Assembly (NCBI GenBank): GCA_036852015.1
Contig: JAANDG010000187.1
Coordinates: 124,001-188,000 of the forward strand
Source of the DNA: Pelodera strongyloides
Taxonomy: Eukaryota; Nematoda; Chromadorea; Rhabditida; Rhabditidae
Length of the DNA: 64,000 nucleotides
Direction of reading: 5' to 3'
A program made the translations under genes and the position numbers. Shown in pieces: positions 25,640 to 37,600 of this stretch; the stretch's first letter is position 1; each line of letters opens with the position of its first letter. Under the pieces are notes generated by a model. It had not been told where the DNA came from, made no database searches, and worked only from the letters and a program-made list of their open reading frames with translations.

Positions 25640-28600
25640 ATGGATAAAAATGGTGTTGTGGCGCAACGTCTTTTTGCTAATTGGGAAATTGACCGAACGA
25701 GCTCAAGCGTCGTGCAGAGGTGACGTTTTTATTATTATTAAATGTAAAGTATTCGTATGAAGCATCACACCATTGTCTTTGAAGCTTATCCGCTCTCTCG
25801 CTTACTTAAAGGTGATCCTAATCCATCTATCTCTAGAGGTATAGGTTCAAAGTTCAAATCGATCTTTTGTAACACTACTTTCCGTATTGGTGACCCTATT
25901 TCGTTTCCGTATTTCCGTTTCCTGTTTTGATTTCTAGCCGTTCTCGTTCAGTATTTCCTCTCAACGTGCTAAAAAAGGGCCGCATAATTTCCGGCTTTTG
26001 GAAATTTGGAACTGACAACTGACCATGACCACTTAATTTCCTGAATTTGAAAAAGACTGACAACATACTGACCACTCTCTATCTTAAATTCTGCAAAATT
26101 AATTTAATTCATTTACTCTAACTGTCTAACTCTAACCTCATTGCCCCTTGCCCCCACCCCTCTTGCTGGCTCCGCCCGAGTTTATGTTCCTGACCCTGAA
26201 AAGCATGCAATGATCTTATTTTAGAATCTTCACATTATCTGTGAACCGACTCATTCTGAATGCTCTTCCTTCGCACACTCATGCTTTGGTGCTAACGGCG
26301 AAATTGCAGGTTGGTTCTTTTGTTATTATCAATAATATTCAATAATCATCATTATTATCAACTACACTAGAGCTTCTTCTAAAATTGTTTGGGCATTTGT
26401 TTGTGTTTATTTGTCTTGCAAGTGCCGATGCTGGTGCGGGTTTTCTTTATATTTTGCATTCATTAGATCATTTACCAGATCTACAATGATGTATATTATT
26501 TTCCTTATATATATGAGTTGGGTGAGATTTGCGATTATTTAGTCGCTTATTAACGCCAGTTTTTGAAACGCATCGAGCACACCAACATTCGTGTACGTCA
26601 TATGCAAATGAGCATAATTTAGCCTAAAAAATAGACCCCACTTCGCGTAAATGCATAAGAATGCAGGTGTACACGATGCGTTTCAAAACCCGGCCGGTAT
26701 TTCGCTTTATCTCGCATTCAGGGTCATAAGCGAACTCTTCGAAGCAATGAGATCCCGATTACTTTGAATAATTCTGGAGGAAGTCAAGTCGATGTGGATC
26801 TGCACATATCGTTCACTATTCAGGTAGGCGCATGTTTTTATTGCCCGTTTTATTTTCAGTTAGTTTTTGTTTCCGTGGTTGTATGTCGGTGTTATTCTAT
26901 TCTGACTCTTGTCATGTTGTATATTATCTGTATCATCATATTCTTTGCGCAATCCTGTTATTTTATTTATGTTCCCTTCCATTTACGTATATACTGATGG
27001 TAATTAAATTATAATTGTAATTATTTCAACTGAAGTTCCCGCTTTTTTTGCTGTCGCTGAAAGATTGATTGACAAGTTAGAAGAGTCAACTAAAATAAAA
27101 CTGAAAAACTCCTACCTAGAACAGGATCAGAGCTCTTTTCCACGATAAAAATAATGGATTGTGTGGTGCAACTGATCGTTGAATGTTGAATTTCTTTATC
27201 CTGGCCAATTTCTTAAATTCTTACTAACGGTAGTTGAAGATCAAGCTTTTCATTTTCTACTTTCTACTTGGGTGTTTTTGACTTTTTGAGAATAAAGTGT
27301 ACTGGTACTAGCAAAGTCCAACCTAGTAGAAGTAGAAGTAGTTATGCGGGATGGCTGAATTCTCTGTTTTAGTAAATATCTTTCTAGTCAAGCAGTCGGA
27401 TGTTCATGTTGGGAAGGGTTATGTCTTTTTTTTAATTCCCAGCCCGTGTCTTATTGTTAGGAGTTTTTGTGTCAAACTCAATTGACCCCCTGTTCAATTG
27501 ACCCCCTGTTCAATTGACCCCCTGTTCAATTGCCCCCTGTTCAATTGACCCCCTGTTCAATTGACCCCCTGTTCGTCAATTGACCCCCTGTTCAATTGAC
27601 CCCCTGTTCGTCAATTGACCCCCTGTTCGTCAATTGACCCCCTGTTCGTCAATTGACCCCCTGTTCGTCAATTGCCCCCTGGAAAATTTTCCCTAGAAAA
27701 CCCCGCGAAAAACCCCCAGAAAATCCCGAGGTGTTTTTTGCAATTCCCCTAGGTCGGGACTTTCTAGGGGTTCTCGCGGGGAATTTTTCCCTAGCTTTTT
27801 CCCGCGGTGGATTTTCTAGGGGTTTTCGCGGGGAATTTTTCCCTAGCTTTTTCCCGCGGTGGATTTTCTGGGGGTTTTCGCGGGGAATTTTTCCCTAGCT
27901 TTTTCCCGCGGTGGATTTTCTGGGGACTTTCGCGGGAAATGTTTCCCTAGCTTTTTCCCGCGGTGGATTTTCTGGGGAATTTCTCGGGATTTTTTTCCCC
28001 TGCAAACCCCGAGGTGACATTTTCCCCTTACCATTATGGTATGTTTGTTTCCTTTATGCACACACAATAGCCGTAAATATTTAGAAATGAAAAATATTTT
28101 TTACTAAAGAAAAGTTCAAAACGAAAATAAATTGACTTAACATGGGAAGGTAACAGGCGCGTAACAAATCAAACGAGCACACTATATTTGTCCGCTATAC
28201 GTGGGGGATTAACAGGAGAAAAGGTGGCATCGGAACTTTCATGTAAGATGACAAGGACGATACTATTATTAGTTACTAATGCATGGATAGTGGAACATAG
28301 TGGATAGATATGGAGGCCGAAATTAATAATAAACTTATGGAGAATAAGTAGTAAGAATTAGGCAATGTAAGAAGAATAGTGTACTCCTGATGTTAACAAT
28401 AAGTATATATGAATTGAGACTTGAGAAATCCGGAGACTGTAAATATAGAGTCACTGAATCAAAATTAGGGTTAATATGCCCCGCAGTTTGAGCACTGAGT
28501 GAACTACATGAGGATTTAGTGAACACTACCCTAAGTAGTTGTGAAAGAATAATGAGGCCATAAATAAGAGGAGGAAACAGGGGGAGGGGAATCGAGAGAA

Positions 28601-31600
28601 ATAACAGAAGAACCGAGTGACTGAACCTTGCTTGGAAATGGAAATGCTGATTGTGAGAAAAGAAAATATCAATCAAAACGTAGGAACCGGGTTTAAAAGG
28701 ATAATGCTAAATAAGGACGAGTCACTAAATAGGCAGCGGCTGTCGAGAGAACGATCGGGACACATACTTCGCCGGTTCCAGTGGGTCAACAAACTCCTCA
28801 GTCAGTGGCACACGCGACAATCAGAAGGCGATCTGAAAATATTGGATGATATAATGTATTCAAGTATGTTAAGTATACACGTTGGGTAATAATTAATAAT
28901 GAGCGTATTATCCTCATCCTCATATATAGTAATCGAGGGGAAATGTACGCAAATAGGGCACTGCTTAGGGCGCGGTAGAGATTGAAATTCTCCGGAAATT
29001 TCCGACAATAAAATGGTAAAAATGACCTGCCGGCGTGCCGACTGCAGTCTACATTGAATTTTCAAATAGGCGCTGATATTCCTATACACAGTTGTTAACC
29101 ACAAAAACGTTGAAACATACATATGCATCGAAGTCAGAGCGCACCAATTTGGGTCTCTCCTTGGCCTTGGTTTCGTGGTGGCCTCTGCTTAGGCTCGCAT
29201 CTCTAAAAAAAAGATATAAAATACATAGTAGATACGGAACCTCTGAATTCTAAATGCTTAAAGCGAAATACCGGCCGGTTTTTGAAACGCATCGAGTACT
29301 CCCTGCTTTCCTATGCTTCGCATGCAAATGAACATAAATTTGAATAAAAAATAGACCCCAATAGACCCCTTTTAGCATAATTGCATAAGAATGCTGATAT
29401 TTGAGTTGCGTTTCAAAAACCGGCTGGTATTTCGCTTTAAGCCTATGAATGTATATAAAGTCGTATTTATATATTGAATAAACATTTTCAAACGCCTTGT
29501 GAACGTATATAGATGTACAACGTAATTAGAGTTCGGAATGTTGGGCTTACTCGCCGAATCGGGTTGGATTTATCACCAACACGACCGTTAACGAAGGTTA
29601 TTTTACATTTACAACGTCCACCTAACCTTTTCCAGCTCCTAACCGGAAATGTCCATCTTTAATGCGCTTTTAACCCCGGTAAAAAGGCCAAAAAAGCGGA
29701 AATAAATGACATAACAAGAAAAGAGAGAACTTACACCATCATTTTTTGCTCACAACAGCAACGAGCAGGACGTGAGCAGCCCCCACTGTCGTTCCATGAA
29801 AGGGGCGAGCGCGGAGAAACATTGCCAACTTCCTATAAAACTAATGTAATAAAGCTTTGTGTTTTAAATACAAATAGTTGCGCGACTGGTAGCAGGATGC
29901 AAAAAAACCCACCGTCAACTCTTCCAAAACATTGCGAACAATGCACTACAACGAAAGCGAGGACCTAAATATGTATGTTCGAGGTTCCACGACTATCACA
30001 TAGCATATGATATTAACGCAATAGTTTGCTCTTTTGCCTTCATACGAAACAATACAGGATAGGGAAATAAATCTAGTATGAAATACAGAAAATGAATCGT
30101 GAAGAATACCTTTAGTCGAGAACTCAATCGTTGGGTCGAAATCCCTTCGTTGATGATGGCACAACATGCATTATGCAATGATGCAAAGGACTGATGTGGT
30201 CCCTGAATGACCTCGGCGAGACCTGTAAGGATACACAACTATTTTCGTCAGTTCATAGCGCGACGTTTATAACATCTTTAGTGCAGGGAGGACTTACGTA
30301 ATGCGTGGAACGTTGTGAGAAGTTTGAAGCACTCATGATGCCGCGATTTGGACAAACCGAGGTAATCTGTGATTAGATTATAATAACTGCGGTAACAAGC
30401 TTGACGAACACGAATAGACGCCGGCCAAAATAGCAAAAAAAACAATGAATGAATCACAAACTCACTCACATCTTAAGCACAAGCGTCTCCGGCCGGCTCC
30501 GCAAGAATGGAACTGCTTCATCACTCATCGGTCCAGCCACTAGTATTCACCTCATATTGATTGAGGAGTTTTCTTTGATATTCGATTATATCATAAACAT
30601 GAAAAAAATTTAAGTTTAAGGACATTTTCTAAAATAATGGCGGGAAGCGGAGAATATAGAAGCAGACCAGGTACTCGCATGTATATAAATACGCTAGTTA
30701 CATCAAACTAACATCACTTACACCACAAAACACAATACGAAAAATACGAAACATTAGAGCAAAGCAGAAGAAACTTCACAATTCAACGAAAAAAAAAAAA
30801 CGAAACTTTTATTTTTGAATTTCGGTTTTCGCGCGCTTTTCTACCTCGGGAGTTTCTGGGGATTTTGTGTCTCTCAATTATGCATTATCTCTCGCCTTTC
30901 TCGGGGGTTTCTGGGGGAAAAGTCACCTCGGGGTTTGCTGGGGAAAGGCTTTTTTCGCGGGGTTTTCTAGGGAAAATTTTCCAGTGACCCCCTGTTCAAT
31001 TGACCCCCTGTTCGTCAATTGACCCCCTGTTCGTCAATTGACCCCCTGTTCGTCAATTGACCCCCTGTTCGTCCCGTGTGCCCCCTGTTCGTCCCGTGCG
31101 GCTGCTCCCAATTCCCTCTCTTGGTACAAGGTTAGTTTAAAATGGGTACTAAGGACGGAAAAAGGCACCTTTCGGAAACTTTGGGTGGTGAACTTGATCA
31201 CCACTTTTCTGACAGTGTTATTGAAAGGTTAGCCGATGCTATTCTCGCCAAGAGTAAGAATTGCTCTAATTGCGAGGCTAACCTCAAAATAATCGAGAGA
31301 CAACAGGCCAAAATCTCCGAGCTTGAGGTGAAAATCCAGGAAATTGAGGTAAGACTGAGTAATCCCCAGGTGAATGTGGCAACTAACTCTTTTTTTGCAC
31401 AAAGCAAGCTTACTAACCAATTCTTGCAACACAATCAAGAAGCTGCTTCGCTTTTTACAAAAGTTAGTTCTATCAAGTACATCAGTGAATACGAGGAGAA
31501 GAAGACGCACGCAGTCATCGAACGTTTGCCTGACGAGGACAAGAAGTCCAACCTCGCCGACATCGACAAGCTGTTCATTGAGGAAACGGTTAGCAAAATG

Positions 31601-34600
31601 GTTGAGGCTGGTGTCCTCAAAGAGGGTGATTACATTGAAGCATGGCGGCATCCCAACAAAAACCCAAACTTTGCACGGCCTGTTAAAGTACGGTTCGTTT
31701 CCAAAAACGCACGCAATGCATTCCTTTCGGCTTTTCATATTCACAAAGCAACTCTCAGAGGGTCGCGTCCCCTAGCATTTGCTAGGCGTGACATGACTAT
31801 TCCTGAACTGAAATTACAGGGAATGATGCGGCATTCAGTTAAGCTGGAAAACGAGAAAGCTGGTCGACGTGTCTATACTTATAGAGACTTGGAGATCCTC
31901 GAAGTCAGGAGTGGTGGTGTAGGTGGCACTAATTCCACCGACTAGGACATCACCAGGAACCACAGACCAAGTAAGTTTAACTCCTTTGTGCCGTTTATAT
32001 CTCAGTCTTTTTCAAATAGTCATCGTTGCAAAAAGTTGTCTCAACATCGTAAATCATCAGACTTAAATTCTCCTTCTCATCCGTTTCCATATACTGTAGA
32101 TTCTCCTGTTTATGATAACTCTCGATTTCACCTTAATTGTGCGCTGCTTAACGCTCATTCCATTGTTGATAAGACAAATAATGTATTGCTTTCCGAATAT
32201 ATCGCTAAAAACAGAACTGATATCGTTTTCCTCTGTGAAAGTTGGCTACGTGAGCACCACTCTGATTCGCTCATCAATATTCCTGAATTTTTAACGCTTC
32301 GATGCGACCGAAAGCCAGATAGTGAAATGGGTAAACGTGGTGGTGGCGTTCTGTGTTACTATAGAAACTCTCTTAAAATAATAGAAATCCCATTGTCATC
32401 CACTAAAAATGTAGACATTCTTTGTTTTGATCTTGTTGATAAGGAGCAAAAGTATAGATTTTTCCTTATTTATCGGCCGCCTAAAGTGTCGTTTCTCGAA
32501 ACAAAAGATATGTGCAACATCATTTTGGAGTCCAAAAGACCAACAAACAATTATATCCTTGGCGACCTCAATCTGCCGAAATACAATTGGAATGCAATTA
32601 GGGCACCTAATGACGCAATAGGAAAATTGATTTTTGATCTCCAGTTGCAATTAAATCTCAGCCAACTTGTTAAGGAGCCTACAAGAATTGCAAATAATGG
32701 CACCAGTGCTTTACTTGATGTGGTATTAACTGACCATGAGCATTCCATTTGTGATATTAAGATCAACCCGCCCTTTGTCGACAGTGATCATCTTAGCGTT
32801 AACTTTTCGTTGGAAATAACTCCGGATCCCATACACGAACCAGTTAGCAACATTTATTTTGACTTCAAAAATTGCGACTACGATGCGATAAATAGGTGTT
32901 TGGCTAACTGCGATTGGAGTTCACTTATCGATACTACGGTATCCTCTTTGCAGCAAAATTATGACCTTTTTCTTGCCATTACTAATGACGTCATTCATCA
33001 CTTTGTACCCATACGCCATAATAAACCAAAATCTCCATTTGTGTTGCCAAAGCGTGTATTAAACCTGAGAAAGTCCAAATTGGCATTATGGAAACAATCC
33101 CGTAGTAATCCCACGCTCTTGAGTTCGTACAAACAGATTGACAAGGAATACAAAAAAGCTATGAAGGAGATAAGAAAAGAATTTGAGTTTAAATTATCCG
33201 AAACGGGCGACGTTACAAGTATCCATAAATTTGTTAGATATCGTATGAAACCTAAAGTAGAAATTCCCGTCCTTCGAAACAAAGACGGTTCCGCTTCATT
33301 CACGTCCTCTCAAAAAGCCAAATCCTTCGCCGAAGTCTTTTCCAGTGTTTTTGCAATTGATAATGGTAACATGCCACATCTCAAACAATTGTCCTGTATT
33401 GACCTTAATATATCCTTTGATCCACATGTTGTAACTCAATATCTGTCAAAGCTGCCTTGCAAAGTCAATTTTAGTTTGGAAGGCATTAACCACTACTTTA
33501 TGAAGAAAACATCAGTTCCTTTGGCTATTCCATTATCTAGACTATTTTACCAATCCTTTCACGCTGGTGTTGTACCCAATCAATGGAAACAGTCTGTTAT
33601 TTGCCCTATTCATAAAAAAGGAGTCAAATCAGATCCTCAAACTATAGGCCAATTTCTTTAACCTCACCGGTATGCAGGGTAATGGAAAAAATGGTCTCTT
33701 TTTCCATAAGAAACCAGTTTAGGCATAGAATAACAGATTACCAGTTTGGTTTTTTGGCGAAACGCAGCTGCATTTCCCAACTTCTAGGTACTCATTCAGA
33801 ATGGCAAGTTCTAGAACGGAACAAGAATCCGTTTGATGTAATATACTTCGATTTTAAAAAAGCTTTTGACATGGTACCCCACCAAAAGCTGCTTTTAAAG
33901 CTCAAATCCTTTGGTCTTGATGCTTTAGCATTGAAATGGATCAAAGCATTTCTTCAAGGCAGGGTATCTTGCGTTAAAATAAAAAGTTCCTTATCAGACA
34001 GTTTCCCTATAAATTCAGGTGTACCTCAGGGTTCGGTTTTAGGACCACTACTCTTCTTAATCTACGTGAACTATATCGTAGACATTGTTTCCGATGGTGT
34101 AAGTTGTTCGTTATTTGCTGATGATTTAAAGATATTTAGTACATCTCCTATTCTCCTTCAGGAAACAATAAATTCAGTTATGCTGTGGTCTAATGAATGG
34201 CAACTACCACTCGCCCCCAATAAGAGCATTGTTCTGAATATTGGCAGGGCAAACCTAAAGCACGACTACTTTATTGATGACATCCTACTTCCCAAGTCAG
34301 AAACAGTGAGAGATCTAGGGATTGACGGATAATTCTCTTACATTCGACGCTCACATAAAAGAAATTGTTCATTCGCTCGCAAAGAAACTTTATGTGACGT
34401 ACGTTCGTCCCATATCCGAATTATGGCACCCAACAAAGAATATAAGTCTCCTTTAAGGCATTGAATGTGCAGAGGAGATCACCTCAATCGGAGACCTCTT
34501 CGTAAATATTCTTCTAGCAATTGGTTCTTTGAAAGAATTGTTCGTATCCTTGCTAAGGACTTCTCAAGTAAAGCACCTCGGTGCTGAGAGTAAATGAAAA

Positions 34601-37600
34601 ACAAGTTTCTTTTGAGATACGAGTGATTAAAAAAAGATTTATAACAAGTGGTCAATGATGGTGATTTGGAACCCTTAACTGTGGTTGCTTCCTACCTTTT
34701 TTTTGTAACTTGTCGTTTTAATCAATAACCCTTTATATTAAACTCTCAATATGAATAATAAGTAACTTGAATGTTTCACTCGCAGTTTTTGTGGTCAAAC
34801 TCTCAATATGAATAATAAGTAACTTGAATGTTTCACTCGCAGTGTATATTGCGTGGTTAACATGATTTACAATGAAGTTCTGACCCCACAAGCCCCACAT
34901 TGAATCGTGCTAAACATTTCGTTAAAAAAAAACTTTTGCCTAGTCTAGACTGTACAGCCTACCTTTTGCTGAGCTATCAACTATATTATGCTAGAAGTTT
35001 TATTGATAAAATGGTGGGACTGTGTCTTCCCGGTATATTTGTGTAGTCGATTATTCTGCTGTATTGAAATTGCATATGGGTCTAAGCGTCTAAGCTTAGC
35101 TTCTTTACATATCATGTTCATGTATGTGCTCTTCTGTAAATTTTTGGCGCCGCATGGCTAGCTAATGGCGTAATGGCACAGCATATGCGTATATATATAT
35201 TATATTATATATATATATTGAATACTTTATTCTGAAAAGAACAAAAGCGAAATAATACAGCGTGAACAAATACATACAAAAAAAAAACGTAAAGCGAAAT
35301 ACTGGACAACACAAAAATACGGAAAAGGTTCGTAGGTAAATGGCTATAGGCTATACGCGATTGAGCCGAGTTTTGACACACTAGAAGGGAAGGGATGGAA
35401 AACTTCAAGAGGTAAGGAATTCCACGATCTGACTACGCGCCTTTGGTAGAAGTGACATGAGACATCAGAGCTAGAAGAACAATGTTTCAGTTGATATGTG
35501 TGACAATACGAGAGGACGGTCAGAAAATTCGAAAGAAGGAGAAGTAAAAAAATCACGAGAGAAAACAGAACGATAACAGTACAAGGTCATAAACTATTCT
35601 ACGGTGTTCGAGAGGTTTCAGATCAAATGAATGGAGGAGATCAAAGTAAGGAACTGCATCGGTTTCGGGAAACATTTCTTATAGGCGAACGATAAAAACC
35701 GCTTTTGGACAGCTTCAATTTTGTTTATTAGGGTAAGTTGGTGAGGATTCCATACTTCTGAAGCATATTACAAGAGAGGTCTACAAAAAGCAATGAAAGC
35801 AGCACGGTAAGTGGAAAGATGTGGAAATTTTATAGACCGTAGGATACAATAAGAAACGCGTTTACTACTTGAAATGATGTTATTGATATGAGAGGTGAAT
35901 GAGAGATCACTACCTATAGTAACACCAAGGTCTTTACAATCCGTGGGATGGACAAGGATACGATCGGCAATACGGAAAGGGTATTCAAATTGACTACATA
36001 CATCAAGAATGAAAGACTTGCTACTAGAACAATGCATTTGCCAGAGAGAGCACCAATTGTCAAGGGACTGTAGATCAGATTTGATAACGGAAAAGTCAAA
36101 GTGGGGATCAACGATAGGACGATAAATTTTTAAGTCATCGGCAAACAAAAGACATTTACTAGTGATATGGTCAGGTAGATCATTTATAAATAAAAGACAG
36201 ACAGGTCCTAAAACATTCCTTGAGGAACACCACTAGAGGCTACACGGATGGATGAGGTAGATTCGCCTATACGAACAGAAAAGGTACGACTAGAAAGATA
36301 ACTGTTGCATTATAAGCAACTGAGAGGCCGTGATGTTAGAACGAAAACCAAATTGAGCGGAGGACATAAAATTATTCCTATCCATGTGACCGACAATGGA
36401 CTGCTTAATAATAATTTCTAACAATTTGCACACAGAAGAGGTAAGGGAAATAGGGCGATAATTGGAGCATAGAGTTTTCGAGGACTTTTTATGTAGTGGG
36501 GTAACAATGGCAGTTCTCCATTGCTGAGGAACTTCGCCAGTAAGAAGAGAGCAATCGAAGAGTTTACATAAATGGGGAGCGAGCAAATGAATACATTTCA
36601 ACAAAAAGTAGGATGGAATATCATCGGGTGTACGACTACACTTTGACTTTAATTTACGGCTTGCATCAATTACATTAGAAGGGGTACAGAGGAAGGGTTC
36701 ATCAACAACGGTGCATACACGATTATCAAGAGTGGGTAGATTTGTAATAGGGCCAGGGTCAGAGAAAACTGAAACAAAATAATCTGCAAACACTTCAAGA
36801 ATTTCCGGCTTATTTGTATAGTACCAGGCGGTGAGCTGTATAAACCACGTGCCATATCGCTTTACATTTTTCAGTATCCGCACTTCCTGAAGGGCAAAGT
36901 GAACTGCGTGCAGGTTTTGATTCAACGAAGAAGGCGTTATAAGAATAGGCCGATTCCTGGAGGATTCAAGACTCTTGCTATTGGTGGGTAGTTATTTTTG
37001 TTTATTTGTTAATTCATTAATGTTAGTTGTAAGTTTTTGTTTGTTGTTACTGGAATTAATAACTTTAAATCGTAAATGCGGCATTGTAACGTAAAAAAAC
37101 TATTCCCATGTATTTATATGTTATTTGTATTATTTGTTTCAAGATCTCGCTTCGCAATATTCTATTGCTTGTATTCCAGTAAAATAAGCTGCTAAAACAA
37201 TAAAAGCTAATATATTTCAACATCTTTTATTTCTTACTAATTGATAATGCGCTGTGCCGTAAAGTAAATAAGCAGAAGGGAAATTACACATACATTTGTT
37301 TAGTATAGTAAAATACGTTGATATTGTAACGTAAAAAACTGTATTGCCGTGTATTTATGTGTTATTTGTATTATGTGAAAATTTGTTTCGTTATATGAGC
37401 AGAAGGGCAATTCCACATACATGTTTTTATTCAGTGGAATACATGGAAAGCTGAAAACACAATTGTTTAGGTCTCGTGAATCTCACCCAACTTTTGCAAC
37501 AAGGAAGTTTGAGAGAAATCTTGCTGTGGAACACTGAAGATCTACAGAAGGAAACGTCACCAAACGGTGGGTGAATTGTGTATTTAAAGCGAAATACCAG

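Larger units (their letters stand above)
27679..30984. mobile_element. Foldback-like element with perfect 34-bp inverted ends
   Basis: Positions 27679-27712 and 30951-30984 are exact reverse complements (CTGGAAAATTTTCCCTAG...). Inside both ends the match continues with divergence (CAAACCCCGAGGTGAC... at about 28003 and its complement near 30925). The left arm is expanded by about four tandem GGGGAATTTTTCCCTAGC-type units of roughly 60 bp. The element splits a monomer of the flanking array, with TGCCCC on one side and TGACCCC on the other, consistent with an imperfect target duplication of about 7 bp. No transposase was recognised. It carries a multi-exon gene and one TTAA element. Confidence 0.7.
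31101..34600 (+). mobile_element. Non-LTR retrotransposon (CR1/Jockey-like LINE), plus strand
   Basis: ORF1 and a frameshifted endonuclease/reverse-transcriptase ORF2 are followed by degenerate C-terminal coding sequence (YVRPISELWHP) to about 34450. No clear 3' tail or target duplication was found, so the right end is approximate. It sits in intron 3 of PACS, in the same orientation. Confidence 0.85.

Noticed and set aside
27479..27678. Regular short repeats that could suggest a CRISPR array
   Set aside because: The units are contiguous with no unique spacers and the genome is eukaryotic. This is a tandem monomer array.
27653..27898. 81-codon plus-strand frame rich in SRGGF-type repeats
   Set aside because: It arises from the subterminal repeats of the foldback-like element and has no start context or partner exons.
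36290..36925. 211-codon minus-strand frame taken as one protein
   Set aside because: Its first part lies across PACS exon 4 on the other strand. Only the part below about 36850 resembles reverse transcriptase.
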